DNA of 64,000 nucleotides, taken from contig NW_003314275.1 of assembly GCF_000143415.4 (NCBI RefSeq), positions 2,478,052 through 2,542,051 on the forward strand. The letters run 5' to 3'. Positions 44,312 through 55,778 of the stretch are shown piece by piece (the first letter of the stretch is position 1; the number at the start of each line of letters is the position of its first letter). A model generated the notes under the pieces. That model searched no databases, was not told where the DNA came from, and saw only the letters and a list, made by a program, of their open reading frames with translations. Both the position numbers and the translations under genes were made by a program. Origin of the DNA: Selaginella moellendorffii. Lineage: Eukaryota; Streptophyta; Lycopodiopsida; Selaginellales; Selaginellaceae.

Positions 44312-46203
44312 GAATGGTATTAACAGAAAGTGTATGATAGCAAGGGTGTTTGGCAAACACGGTAAGTTATCATCTGACAAATATTGAGGGACCAAGCTTA
44401 ATATCATAGGGGTTTCCCAACACTAGTAAGTGCAAGTCAATGAATGAGTTTCTTTAACTAAGTCAAATATATTTTACTAATAGCACTTAGGAATTCTGTC
44501 TTGATGCTCATTTAGTCAAGTGCATACGCAAAGACTAATTTCTTAACTAGCTTAGGCGGAGATTGAAAAAAAGGGTCCAACAATATTGACCTCTTGCTAT
44601 TATGGTAGTAAGGAAAGAATATCCACAAGGATTAACTAACAGGTAACTTTCGATACCTAAAGTCACATTTGCAACAGTTCACATCATAACTTGGAAAATG
44701 AGAAAGTTTAGAAATTAAATAAAAATATGAAATATCTACTCACCTTTTCAGACTTACTTTGAATGCCCCTAATATTGATGTTAATAGGATCCATGATGCA
44801 TTCAGAGGAGAATGACTTGAAATAAACTTCTGCTACACATATCATAAGCTCATACATTCAGTTGGGGTCATTTAATAAGATAAAAATGATATAGCCAACT
44901 TCGTATAGAAATGTTTATGACAAGAAGAATATATCACACAAGTGGTTAGATGTGAGAAAGTTTCTAGTCCTCAACTTTCCCATCAATATTTGAAAACTAT
45001 TTGGAAAGTTGAAGAGAATAAAGTTTGCAAGGGCTTTTATATCTTTTAGCACTAATGGTCAAACTGGTGTTGTATTTCCATATTCATGTCGTCTTTTGTG
45101 AAAGATATCAACAATTTACTGTAGGAGCCAATAAAGACACCCACAATGCCTCGATATGTTATCGGCTATAGAAGAGTTATATGAATAAGAAATCTTACTA
45201 TCATATAATCATTTGGTAGTGAAATTAGAACTTGATCCTGGTTATCAGGTGGTGGAATATAAGTTTGATTTAGAACTTCCTTATCCTCATCTCCATTGTC
45301 ACTTGCATCGTCATTGAATTTAAACTTCCCATGAGGTCACTTAGCCCAGTACTATTCAAACCTAAAGACATTTAACTCCAAATAACCTAAGACCTTTAAT
45401 CAATTGGAAAAAAGAGTGCACTTTTATTCATGGGTTTTTTCCCTTTATATTTGAACCTTTATAGATTATCTCTCAAGTCATTCTCTTTAATTACTTACAA
45501 TCCACCACACTTCTTTGTAAATTCACACCTTTGTGAGAAGTTGAGAACTGCAACTCTCCCTAAGAGCCCCACTCTTTGATACTAAATATCCCAAGACCTT
45601 GCTCACAGTTTGCATGATATAGATAACCCTGCTTATCATGTTCTCAAATACTTTTAACAGTCTTTTTTCTTTGTTCATCAAGTAGACATTGGGGAACTTT
45701 AGAGTCTCTATCTGTTATTTATATGGAAATCAATTTTGTGATATTGTAAATCATATCATTTAAAGTTTTGTTCACTACAAAAGCAATATGTGTAATTGAG
45801 AAAAATGAAGCACACAATAAGAAATTTATATTTGTGAGTATAAAGTTTAGTTATACTCTTTAGTTGCTCCTTTGGCCTATGATTGTTTGTAATGCATACT
45901 AGTGTCTTCAACTTTAAAGACTTTACATATTGAATTTTATACTCAATTTGTAAAAACTCAGCCAAGAGCTCTTTTCAACCCTTCTCCATATACACAAGTT
46001 CATATACATCTTGCTTGACCTTTACTAAAGGATAGAAACAAAAAAAATATAAATAATCCCTTATAAAGTGAAGGAAAGACATACCTTATAGCACATCATA
46101 AACATAAAATTGATTGGGTTGTTGAACCAGATCATACCATCATTTTGAGTTTATAAGTATTGCAAGATCATCACAATAATATTGTCAGATATCATCCTCA
46201 CTC
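44312..46203 (+). repeat. Direct repeat S2 (1.89 kb)
   Basis: Second copy of S1. It starts within R (GAATGGTATTAACAGAAAG) and continues to CATCCTCACTC at 46203, where S1 is followed by chromovirus B2. It contains the homologous unrecognised minus ORF (45756-45965). Confidence 0.88.
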
Positions 46204-46407
46204 AACTTTACCAAAAACTATAGTTCTTTGATGTCATGAACAAAGTTCTACTTTTGGACAAAAAATTATCTAAGTCTACATTCAAACATGACAAAGCAAG
46301 TGAAAGTGGAGTTGAAAGCAAAATTTTAACAAACTTATATATTGATCTTTTGGCAGGCTAAGACATGTCTATTGACATCCAAAAGAAGCTACATAATTAC
46401 GGTTACT
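46204..46407. other. Spacer between S2 and right arm
   Basis: About 200 bp of AT-rich sequence, continuing the S repeat past the B2 insertion point. No gene. Confidence 0.5.
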
Positions 46408-48368
46408 GTCAATAATTTAGAATATTATCCTTGCAAGCTATCAAGTCTCAGGATGGCTAATAAGCATGTTATTGAATTCAAAAGACATCCTTTTCCAAAT
46501 AGGATCTTTGCATTTCATGATCTCGAGTGTGACGGTAACAATTTTTATTATTCCTAGCTTGCAAAAAGCATATTACTACCCTTGGTGACCTAAAGCTCCT
46601 TTTAAAAGTGTTTGAATTAGTATTTGGATATTCAATGAAATATCTAAATAATCAGGTGCAAAAAGATTAATATTTGTGTCTACAAATATAGATTCATTCA
46701 ACTTGAAACAATACAAAATAGTGTTAGAAAAATATTTATTGATATGATATATTTGAATGGAATGTAGATCAGATTTAGTTTTAAAACTTACAAATATCTA
46801 ATTAAAAAACTAGAATTTTTTTATTTATTAGTTTATTAAGTTATATGTTAACTTAAATATTACTTATTTATTTGGTTAATATAAACTGAGGATTTTTGTT
46901 TTGTGCCTTGTAGCAATTGCCTAATATGTGTTTACATATTAAACTGTATTTTACACCACTTACTGAATTTTAAATGTATTTTATAAAATATAGAAGATAA
47001 ACAATAATGCTAAAATTTAATTTAACTCAATGAATTTTAGAGTTAAATGAAATTAGGTGGGAAACTTATAACTATTTTTAAGTTATAGTTTATTCAACTT
47101 GAGTTTAGAAGTTGATACAAATGGAAAAATTTAATACAAAAATAATATATTGTCCTAGGTTAATTGTTCATCAATTTTTAATTTATAACTTAGTGATTGT
47201 GAGTAATATATTTACAAACTTTTTTGGTTAAATAATGATCAGCCCTAAAGTGGTTGATGATATGCTAGTCTACTTACATATAGTAGCATTGTAGTAGTTT
47301 CGATTTTCTTTCAGCCCTCTCACCATTTTGCTTGTTCTATTATAATTGATTTTTTGTCGTAAATGATGCTCTTGCTCTTCATTACAAATATAGTTCTTCA
47401 ACCACAAAAAGATTCTCCAGGCTTCAACTGCTAGAGTCATTCCACTGCATATCCAGCCAACACAAAGCTATCTCGACTTCCACTGCATATCCAGCCAACA
47501 CGAAGCTATCTCGACCTGGAGCACATCTCCATGGCAGTTCCCTTCATGACCTCTGCACTAACATCATCCAAAGAATGTCTACCCTAAACTCTCTCTTATA
47601 ACACTCTCCCGTACGTTTTCGGATTGCACCAGTTTGGCAACTCACTGGGGAAAGCACGTCCCAAGTGCGCAGATACTAAGAGATTCAGTGTTGATGGTGT
47701 GCAACTCTCAAGGGGCGAATGAGTCTCAATCCCAAGTGATTGGAGGTCCAAAGTCAAAGATTCTGAGGTAGCATCGATGTTCAAGCTCCGAGGCAATGGT
47801 ATGAAAGAAAGACAATAAGCACAGAAAGGCATCACACAAATTTTCCCGTGTCTCATCCATCCTTGAAGCAGCCCGTCATAGGCAGTCGATTGACAAGCCG
47901 AAAGGACCAAGCGACTTGGCCAACTGTCAACGAGAACCAACCGCCATGAAACTTTCCAACGCCAGAGAGACCAAGCGCTTTGGCCATCCCCAGTGAAAGA
48001 TTGTTAACGACAGGCCACAACTAGACGAACGAGACCACGGAACAAGAAAACATAGAAAGCAGTTCAAATGTAACAGTTATGACAGAAAGCAAGGAAGTGC
48101 AGATTAACATTCTCAGCGATTTGAGACAAAGAATGCACCTCAGAACTGTGACGATCGGAAACCTCAAGAGACAGGGGAGAAAGAGGCATTACGTACCACA
48201 GGATCGTGCCCCTCAACAAGCTGTCTCCGCATCGCGAATGGGACAGAACTTATCCCAGGAGACAGTGCCCTGCTCCCGAATCAGGTTCGGGCCTGTGAGT
48301 AACAAAATAGTTCTCGCAAAGACACTCACAGCATTAAAACAATAGAAACAAAACGTGAACTGTACCAG

Positions 48369-48545
48369 TCAAAAGAAATACCGTTTGAGATGAACTCCAT
48401 CGGTAGTGTCGTGCCCGTCAACTCTGCTAGCCAATACGAATTAGTGCCAGCACGAGAAAGTACCTGATAACGACCAATCCAAGAAGGCTGGAACTTGGCA
48501 AAGTGATGCACAGCCGTATCAAGTCGCCACACAGGACGAATTTAC
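48369..48545 (-). pseudogene. Ty3/gypsy integrase C-terminal fragment (right arm)
   Basis: Mirror copy of 28541-28717, with the GPY/F motif changed to PSWIGRYQVLSRAG and a changed end after LAELTG. The left-arm copy is better preserved. Confidence 0.72.
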
Positions 48546-49742
48546 GAATATAAGACTGAAAGCGCTGGTTAAACTGCCGCAGCGGTTCTGGTGGTTGTTG
48601 TCCAATGAGATCAAGCTCGTCCTTGCTCTCCAGAACTTCAAACCTCGTCACAAAAAGTTTGGTCAGTGAGTCGAGAAGTCAAGAAAGAAAGACCTAACAC
48701 TTTCCTTTCATCAATGTGTCCAGGGATGATAGCCACTGTGTGCGCATCCAAATCTCTCAAATTCTGCCCAAGCACTGCTGTCCCAGCCATCGTTTTGGGT
48801 TTTCTCAGTCCAGGACATCACACCCTCCCCCCAGGGACATCCTGGATGCATGCGAAGCAGAATTTCCTCTCTTCCTACCAAGAAGGACACGACCCCAAAT
48901 CACGAACGATCCCCACATCATAACCCATACCTCCCAACCTTGAGCTCGTTCCCGGCGGTAGCAGAAAAGCGACCAGGTGATGCGCCAAATGCCTCATTTC
49001 TTGAAAATGGGGTACAAAAGGAATGCCTACCCTGAACTCTTTCTCTCTCTAGTACAGATCACCCCGTACACTCCTTCGTACGTTCTAGAAAGCCAACCAG
49101 TCCATAGTTGTGGGAACACTGCTGTTTAGCTGGTACCTCCGTTTGCTGATGGTAGCAACTGCCATTTCCCTGTTCTTGGGAGAAAAGCGCGATACACTAT
49201 TAGTACCACTCAATGGAGTGAACACGATGATAGCTGATAGGAAAATCTGCATCAACATCGGTTCGAATTATAGTTAGCAAAGAGATAGCGGACTATTTGT
49301 ATGCCAGTGTTGGGATCAACCAGTGGAACCTGTTCTTGACAATGATAATGAAGGGAAAAAATAGACCAAAAGGTTACCTGTGTTGAACCCGAGATTTGCT
49401 TGAGCTTGGAGCAATTAAGTGACCCTTTGCCCGTGTAAGGAAGTTCCAGGTCGCACAGGGCTTCTCTTACGAGCCTTGCAAACTACCAAAAACTTTTAGA
49501 ATTCTTTGAAAACAAAGCACTTTACATGGTTGTTCGAGTAGAGCTCAAGTAGCTTCTGTGGAGGATTTGGCAATGCTCCATTCTACAGTGACATCCCTCG
49601 CCCTGCTCGTATTATTGTCGGCACCCAGCCAGTGACTAAAGTGCTCGAACACACTATGATGAAATACCGAAGAGTTTCACTTCAGTAAAACTTCTTACCT
49701 TTCTAAAATCCCGAATGTTGGCTTGCTTCTCTCACCATATTC

Positions 49743-50201
49743 TTGGAACAAGTAGTTGACAATATCGGCTGCCAGAGGCATTCATGCAAGCTGATTGTGA
49801 TGGAAAGAAAACGAGAAAGTTACTCACGGCTCTCGTACATTGACACGCCGGTGTTTGGATCCAAGAGAAATGGAAGCCTGTCATATTCGATGAGAATCTG
49901 TTACAGACAAGAGTGTATCACTTACTGCTCTTTTCCTCCAGACAATTTCACAAACGCACAATGGACTCGAGATCCTTTGGGGCACGGATACAACTACACA
50001 AAAATTGAAAAAGTTTCCATCTGCAACTTCCGCAAGACACTACCTCGGCATAAAGATCGTGTTTCTCTCACTCGTCTACAGAAGGGACAGGCCTCTATAT
50101 ACAAACAAGAAAAATCAACAAAAAACTGCAATACGAAGTTTAAGCTTACCGAATTCGTAGAGCTTGAAGAGCTCAAGTTGAAGATACGATCTGTGTCTTG
50201 A
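49743..50201 (+). CDS. Unrecognised ORF upstream of the LRR fragment (right arm)
   Basis: A 152-codon frame, longer than its left-arm partner because an upstream codon pair stays open. It contains SYIDTPVFGSKRNGSLSYSM and FPPDNFTNAQWTRD. Same strand as, and about 140 bp before, the LRR fragment. Function unknown. Confidence 0.35.
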   Translation: MEQVVDNIGCQRHSCKLIVMERKRESYSRLSYIDTPVFGSKRNGSLSYSMRICYRQECITYCSFPPDNFTNAQWTRDPLGHGYNYTKIEKVSICNFRKTLPRHKDRVSLTRLQKGQASIYKQEKSTKNCNTKFKLTEFVELEELKLKIRSVS

Positions 50202-50299
50202 CGTTGTCTCTCAAGGCGGCCTTGCCAAGCTTGCAATTCCCCAAGACAGAAGATGTTTGATGGCAGAAAAAAAAGATAATTACATACCCATATGAGCTT

Positions 50300-50800
50300 G
50301 AGTAGCTGAAAAAGGAAGCCCATTCCACATTCGATCACATAGATGAAGACTCTCCAGCGATTGCATCTCAACTATAACAACATATCAGGTAGCATTCGAA
50401 GAGGATTTAGTCAGCTGGATCGTCTGGAGATATTTGACTTGAGTGACAACAAACTCAGCAACGAAGTTCCTCCACTGGATAAGTGCACAAACCTCGGTTA
50501 TCTTGACCTCCATGGAAACTCAATACAGAGCAAGGTGCCAACTTTTGGTGCACCTGCCTTACGTGGATCTCTGTGAACAAGTTCCACAGAGAGATCAGCT
50601 CAAGGCTAGCGAACTGCTTATACCTCAAAGTGGTCAACTTTGCACAAAATAATCTCACAGGCCCGCTTGAGCTGATGAAGTTGACAAGTTTGTTCTCCTT
50701 TGTCATATCCAACAAGTTGAGTGGCAACATTCCAGTAAAAAAGCTTGAATTCCACATACCTCAGATATAATGGGAACCAATTCACAAGGTGTGATTCCCC
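50300..50800 (+). pseudogene. LRR receptor-like protein fragment (right arm)
   Basis: Mirror of 26290-26800. An open 77-codon frame (50343-50576) holds three LRRs; two more (LKVVNFAQNNLTG, LFSFVISNKLSGNIP) follow in a second frame (50573-50770). The break between frames is the same as in the left arm, so the gene was already a pseudogene when the inverted duplication arose. Confidence 0.85.
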
Positions 50801-51429
50801 AAGAAATTTGCAGCTGGATTATGATCCTGTCTTTTGCATACAACAAGCTCATTCTCTCCAGATTGAAAATTCTTCATGATCAGTCTCTTAACTCAACAAG
50901 CTCCATGGCAGGATCCTTTAATGTTTGATTAATTGATTGATTTATTTATTTAATACTTGTTTTTTTATTTCCTTTAATGTTTGAAATGGTTCCAACCACT
51001 TATTTGGTTTTCCATTGGGATTCCAAGGCAAATGGAACCTTTCCATTGCCTCCTTGTGGATATGGGACCAAAGATCACTTTGAGCACTTTGCAAGTTATA
51101 TCAAAAGCTAAGAATTTGCATTTGGCTGTTTGTGGCAGCAATCAATGTGTGTGTGGTATTGGTTACATTTTAGGAATCATGTTTTGATCAGTAAACACAA
51201 ATCCCTAAGTACCAAAATGGAGTTGAAAGTGTGTCATGTGAAAATGGATAAAGTAGAAGTCCAACTAATGTAATACATTTGAACTAAAAGTTCCAACTTA
51301 GAAAGTTGAGAATGAGAGTGGAATTCCCAAAGGAACAAATACAAAGTGATCAATGAAGCAAGTTTTTAAAACAAGATACAAAAAGAATTAATACATGGCA
51401 AATGTCATAACACACAGAAGTGTCAGAAC

Positions 51430-51640
51430 CAAGTTTGGGATCTAGTCTGAGATTGAGTTTGATTTCAAGTTCGATACCAAATTTGAGATTAAATCCAAGA
51501 TCAAGTTTGAGAAATAGAGGTTGAGATTAGGTTTGAGAGGGAGTCCGAGTTCAAATTCAAATTCAAGATTGAGACTGAAATTGAGACCAAGATTGAGACT
51601 AAGACCAAAACTGAGACTGAGACCAAGACTAAATCCAAGG
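51430..51640 (+). repeat. Degenerate 12-bp minisatellite (right arm)
   Basis: Tandem GAGACTGAGACC-like units, decayed. It ends at GGGTGAAAGC as in the other two arrays. Confidence 0.8.
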
Positions 51641-51668
51641 GTGAAAGCTTAAAGAAATTGTCTCTAGA

Positions 51669-52180
51669 CCCTAAAGGGTTTAGTAAATCCTTACAAAGTG
51701 GAATTAGTGGGGCTAAAAAGTTAGTATGACCAAGGAAGACTACATTTAGGTGGTGGAAGATGATATAATTACTAAAGAGTCCAATGCTAAAGTGAATATA
51801 AATAGATAAATAGGGTTATTTGATGAAGTATTTAATAACTATGAGAGATCGAATGATCAATGTTCCCAATTCAACTATGAGTGGCACTACCTTGCATGGA
51901 TCATCAGAACCTTGCTTTAGCCACATTGTTAGGGCATTCTAGTGGTAGAAGGTGGGGGGAGTACCTATGAGACTCACATTAAGTTGCAATGTTTCGAACT
52001 ATCATCCCAAAGATTTAAACTATGGAAAGTAAAAGGAATAATCCTTTTGTTTAGTGACCAAGGGTATAGTTACATGGTGAAGAAGTATCAAAGGTTAGTA
52101 ATATTTAGTGGATATGCATTCAAGCCCTAAACTAATACTGGTGGTGGTGAGCATTACTATGAATAGTGAGTATAGTATAT
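51669..52180. other. Unassigned spacer
   Basis: About 500 bp with a 62-codon plus frame (51942-52130) of unknown nature. No homologous copy elsewhere in the window. Confidence 0.4.
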
Positions 52181-53258
52181 ATAGTTTTCCCCTTTTATTC
52201 TATGGTGATTTACTATAAGATAACCACAAAATAGAACTTATCCCTTTATATGACACATGCCACATGCTTAAGGACAATGGATTGTAACTTGAGTTTTAGA
52301 GCCTTGGGCCACTAAAGGAAGAGATAGAGCCCAACTCCCAAACTTGCAGCCAAAGAGTGAAAGAACTAGAGCATAGAACTACTCTTAAACATTCAGCCCA
52401 AAAAGCAAAAGGACAAAAACCCAAAGTGACATTGGAATAATTCTAGAGTTTATAGCATCCCAATCCCCAAGACTAGCATATAAAACGGAGCTAAAACAAA
52501 ATCTGGGGCTATTTCAATATATTGAGGGCTTAACCCGGGGATATAGGTACTCCCCCAGCTAACATGTTTTGGAACTTGGGCTTGGCCTTAGACCCAAGTC
52601 GAATGTAAAACAACCATGCAAGCGGGAATTGGACTATCCCTTAAGTTAGTTTGCCATTTTGAACCCCTTCCCACCACCCCCCCCCCCCCCCCCCTCCCTT
52701 TTGAGGAACACGTGCTTTGGGATTTCACCCTTAACCACCTTTAGTACCAAAAGTTAATCTCTGGGACAAGTGTAAAGTTTACTAAATATAGTATGGTGCT
52801 AGGTTGTGAATTTAGATATAGAACCAACACCATTGTAATCTTTATATTCCGTAGATATGCCGCAAACTAAACACTTTCTATAAATAGTAATTAGGACCAA
52901 ACAGAACTAACACAAAGGGCATGATAACGAGGGTGTTTAGCAGACATAATAAGATATCATCTAACAATATTGAGGGACTAATATCAATATGCAAAAGTTC
53001 TTGTCAAGCTAGTGCAAGACAAAGCAAAAGAAAACTAAAAGCCAGGCCAAGTATGCTTAGCAAGAAACATATAGGAGTTTCTACCTTATGTTCATCTGAT
53101 TAAGTACAGTTGCTAAACCCAATTTACTAACACTTGAACAAGAGGAACTGAAAAAGGGTCTAGCAATACTAACTTTTTACCATTGTGACAGTAAGGAAAC
53201 AATATCCAAAAGGACTAGCCAATAAGTACCTTTCGATACCCACAATTATATTTATAAC
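52181..53258 (+). repeat. Dispersed repeat R, copy R5, with an 18-C tract
   Basis: From TTTTCCCCTTTTATTCTATG to ACCTTTCGATACCCACAATT, collinear with R3. An uninterrupted run of 18 C at 52677-52694 sits where other copies have 6 to 8 C. No coding capacity. Confidence 0.75.
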
Positions 53259-54138
53259 ATTTTCCCCCTCTTAGGGAAGATCGACGTTCTCGTTGATGCA
53301 TACTCTAATCTAGATCATCGCTAAGGAAACAACTCCAAATTTTTTTTATAGTATTCACACTTTATGAGAAATGCACTGATTTAAATGAGTTAGGAGGTAA
53401 TTTCTCTCTCTAATGCAAATGCATTACAACTCAAACCCTTTATGGCTGTCGCTAACAAGGAAATGACTAATGGAGTTAGCCACCTTTACTGCTTTGGGTG
53501 TCACCCAACTTACAAAAATGATATACCCCTACTTATATGTGGTATAGAGAGAGAAGTTAAAGGCCCCAACCCTCATGAGTAAAGAAACCAAACCTATTAG
53601 TAAGGTTTAGACAGACTACTGTAAACAGGCATGGTCATGCCCTTTTAACGGTCAAGCATTTTAATGCTCTTTACATAGTCACCCCTTTTAACGAAATAAA
53701 AAACATCAAAAAAGAAGCAAGTGATGTGACAAGTCAATAATAGCTATCCCATGACTAAAAATTTCACCATGCATACAAAGTGCTGAAAGCAATTTACCTA
53801 TATTGGCCATATTAAAGTTAGAGCTAATGATATCTTAGAGACTTAATTATTAGTGAATAAATCTTAGATTAAAACACAAAATTATTCCAAGTAAATTATC
53901 ATTGATAAACTAATATTAGAGTACAAGAACCACCAAGATCATCATATTTGGAAAACATAAGATTCACTATCTAATAAAATTCAATAGCAAGTGTACTATC
54001 AAGAACACTCAATGATAAAATTTAATTATCAAAGATTATAGACAATATGCCAAAAAACTTACAAAAAATAACTAAAAGAACATAAAATATCATCGATTGG
54101 CAAGCAAAATGCTCATGAATGTATCACCTAACGGAAAT
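53259..54138. other. AT-rich spacer before D2
   Basis: No gene recognised. The last few hundred bases resemble D sequence in style and are probably the part of the duplication whose D1 partner lies left of the window. Confidence 0.5.
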
Positions 54139-55778
54139 AATATCCAATCTATCAAAACCAACTATAGTAATAATGTTGCAAAGTAAATAAACATTTGTTT
54201 ATGCCAACTATCACATCAACTAATTTGAATAGATCTTAGTCATCAATACTAAAAAACTAGAGTTGCTCAAGTAAGCGTCAACAATATTCTATCAATATTT
54301 TAAACCCAAAAGACCAATCCAGAACAAACCATAAAGAACATATGGTAATGTGAAAAGTCATAAACTATCAAAAAGAATAATTAACTATAATAAAAGATCA
54401 TCAATCATCCCATTAATAGAGAGATACATAATCATTGTTGAAGAAAGATTCCATCATCCCAAAGAAAGGTAAATCATTCTATATCAACACTATTTAAATA
54501 AAACCTTTGACAAGAATAATAGACTATCCTAAATGATAGTCAATCATCACTAATAATTGCTATATGTAAATACTAACTCCAATATCGAAGTTAATGAGCA
54601 AAAATGATTTCCCTAACAACTTCTAACAAATGAAACAATGAGCATAAAACTCAAAAAACCAAAAACTCAAAGAAGCCTATAGCTAAGTCTTGCCTAATAA
54701 TGATTATGAGTTTTGCATAAACTAACTTCAATGCCAAAAAAAAAATCATGATATAACCCACAATATTCTTCTTAACACATCCAAAAGCCAAATTTCATAA
54801 TGCAAAAGCTAATAGAGTATGTCTACATTAATTTAAAAGTCAAGTAAAACAAAGTTATACTCAACAAGTGATCACCAAATGATCCTCCATGAATCCATCT
54901 TCCATAGCAAAACATAATTCACTTTATAACAAGCATAAGAAAAATCATCAATGATTGATATATTCTCAACTCAAATCTAATAAGGATTCAATCACTTTAA
55001 TATTGATCATTAACTCTTCTTCTTATAAAATTAGTATAGTCCACAACTAAATCACGTTTCAAGGAAAAGCCAAAGCTCAACCGCTACTAAATAATCTAGT
55101 CTAGAAGATAACTAACTCAAACTTACCATTTAATTTGTTTGAATGCTAATATAATTGCTAGCTAATAATTGCACGAATGCCAAAACCACAAAGCTATAGC
55201 CAAATCATCAACACTATCAACATTGAGATTAATGAAACTCAATATCAATTTTTAAAGAGACATATCATTTTATTCGAGTTACAACATCAACAATGTCAAT
55301 GACAAGACATCACTTTAATGCCATCAACACCAGAATAAAGCTAAAAGAAAGAATGAATAAATCACCATTCAAAGCTTTTTAGCAACTAAGTTAACTAAGG
55401 TCAAAGATACTATATTTAATATTCGAGACCAATCTTTCGACAATATTCAATTATAAATAACATATCATTAATGAGTGAATCATTACATCCAAGACTCAAT
55501 GTAATCCAACATTATGGACTAAACACAACCAAATAATATCGACAGAGATGGAATTGTTATGCCAACATGGAAAAACCATGTAAGTTAACGACATGATCCT
55601 TTGCAACACTATCCGGTAGAGTAAGTATATCACTGCTAAATCATCATTAAAAAAAGCAAGTGTTAACAATTTTTAATGAAGTCTATAAGTAATTATTAGT
55701 CGTAGAGCAACTAGCAATCACTCTTCAGCTTGCTTTTAGAAGACCCAAATACTAAATTCATGTCATCAAGTCATACAT

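Larger units (their letters stand above)
46408..51668 (-). repeat. Large inverted repeat, right arm
   Basis: Reverse complement of 25440-30587. The outer end is at GGGTGAAAGCTTAAAGAAAT (51639-51658), the inner end near 46408. It holds the same components in mirror order. Relative to the left arm it has a short local duplication at 47450-47520 (TCCACTGCATATCCAGCCAA twice) and the extra 47192-47300 piece that is homologous to D1 near 3570-3680. Confidence 0.93.

Noticed and set aside
47596-47940. 114-codon minus ORF in the right arm (partner frames at 29146-29524)
   Set aside because: The frame is not conserved as a unit in the left arm, and I found no motif linking it to an envelope or other retroelement protein.
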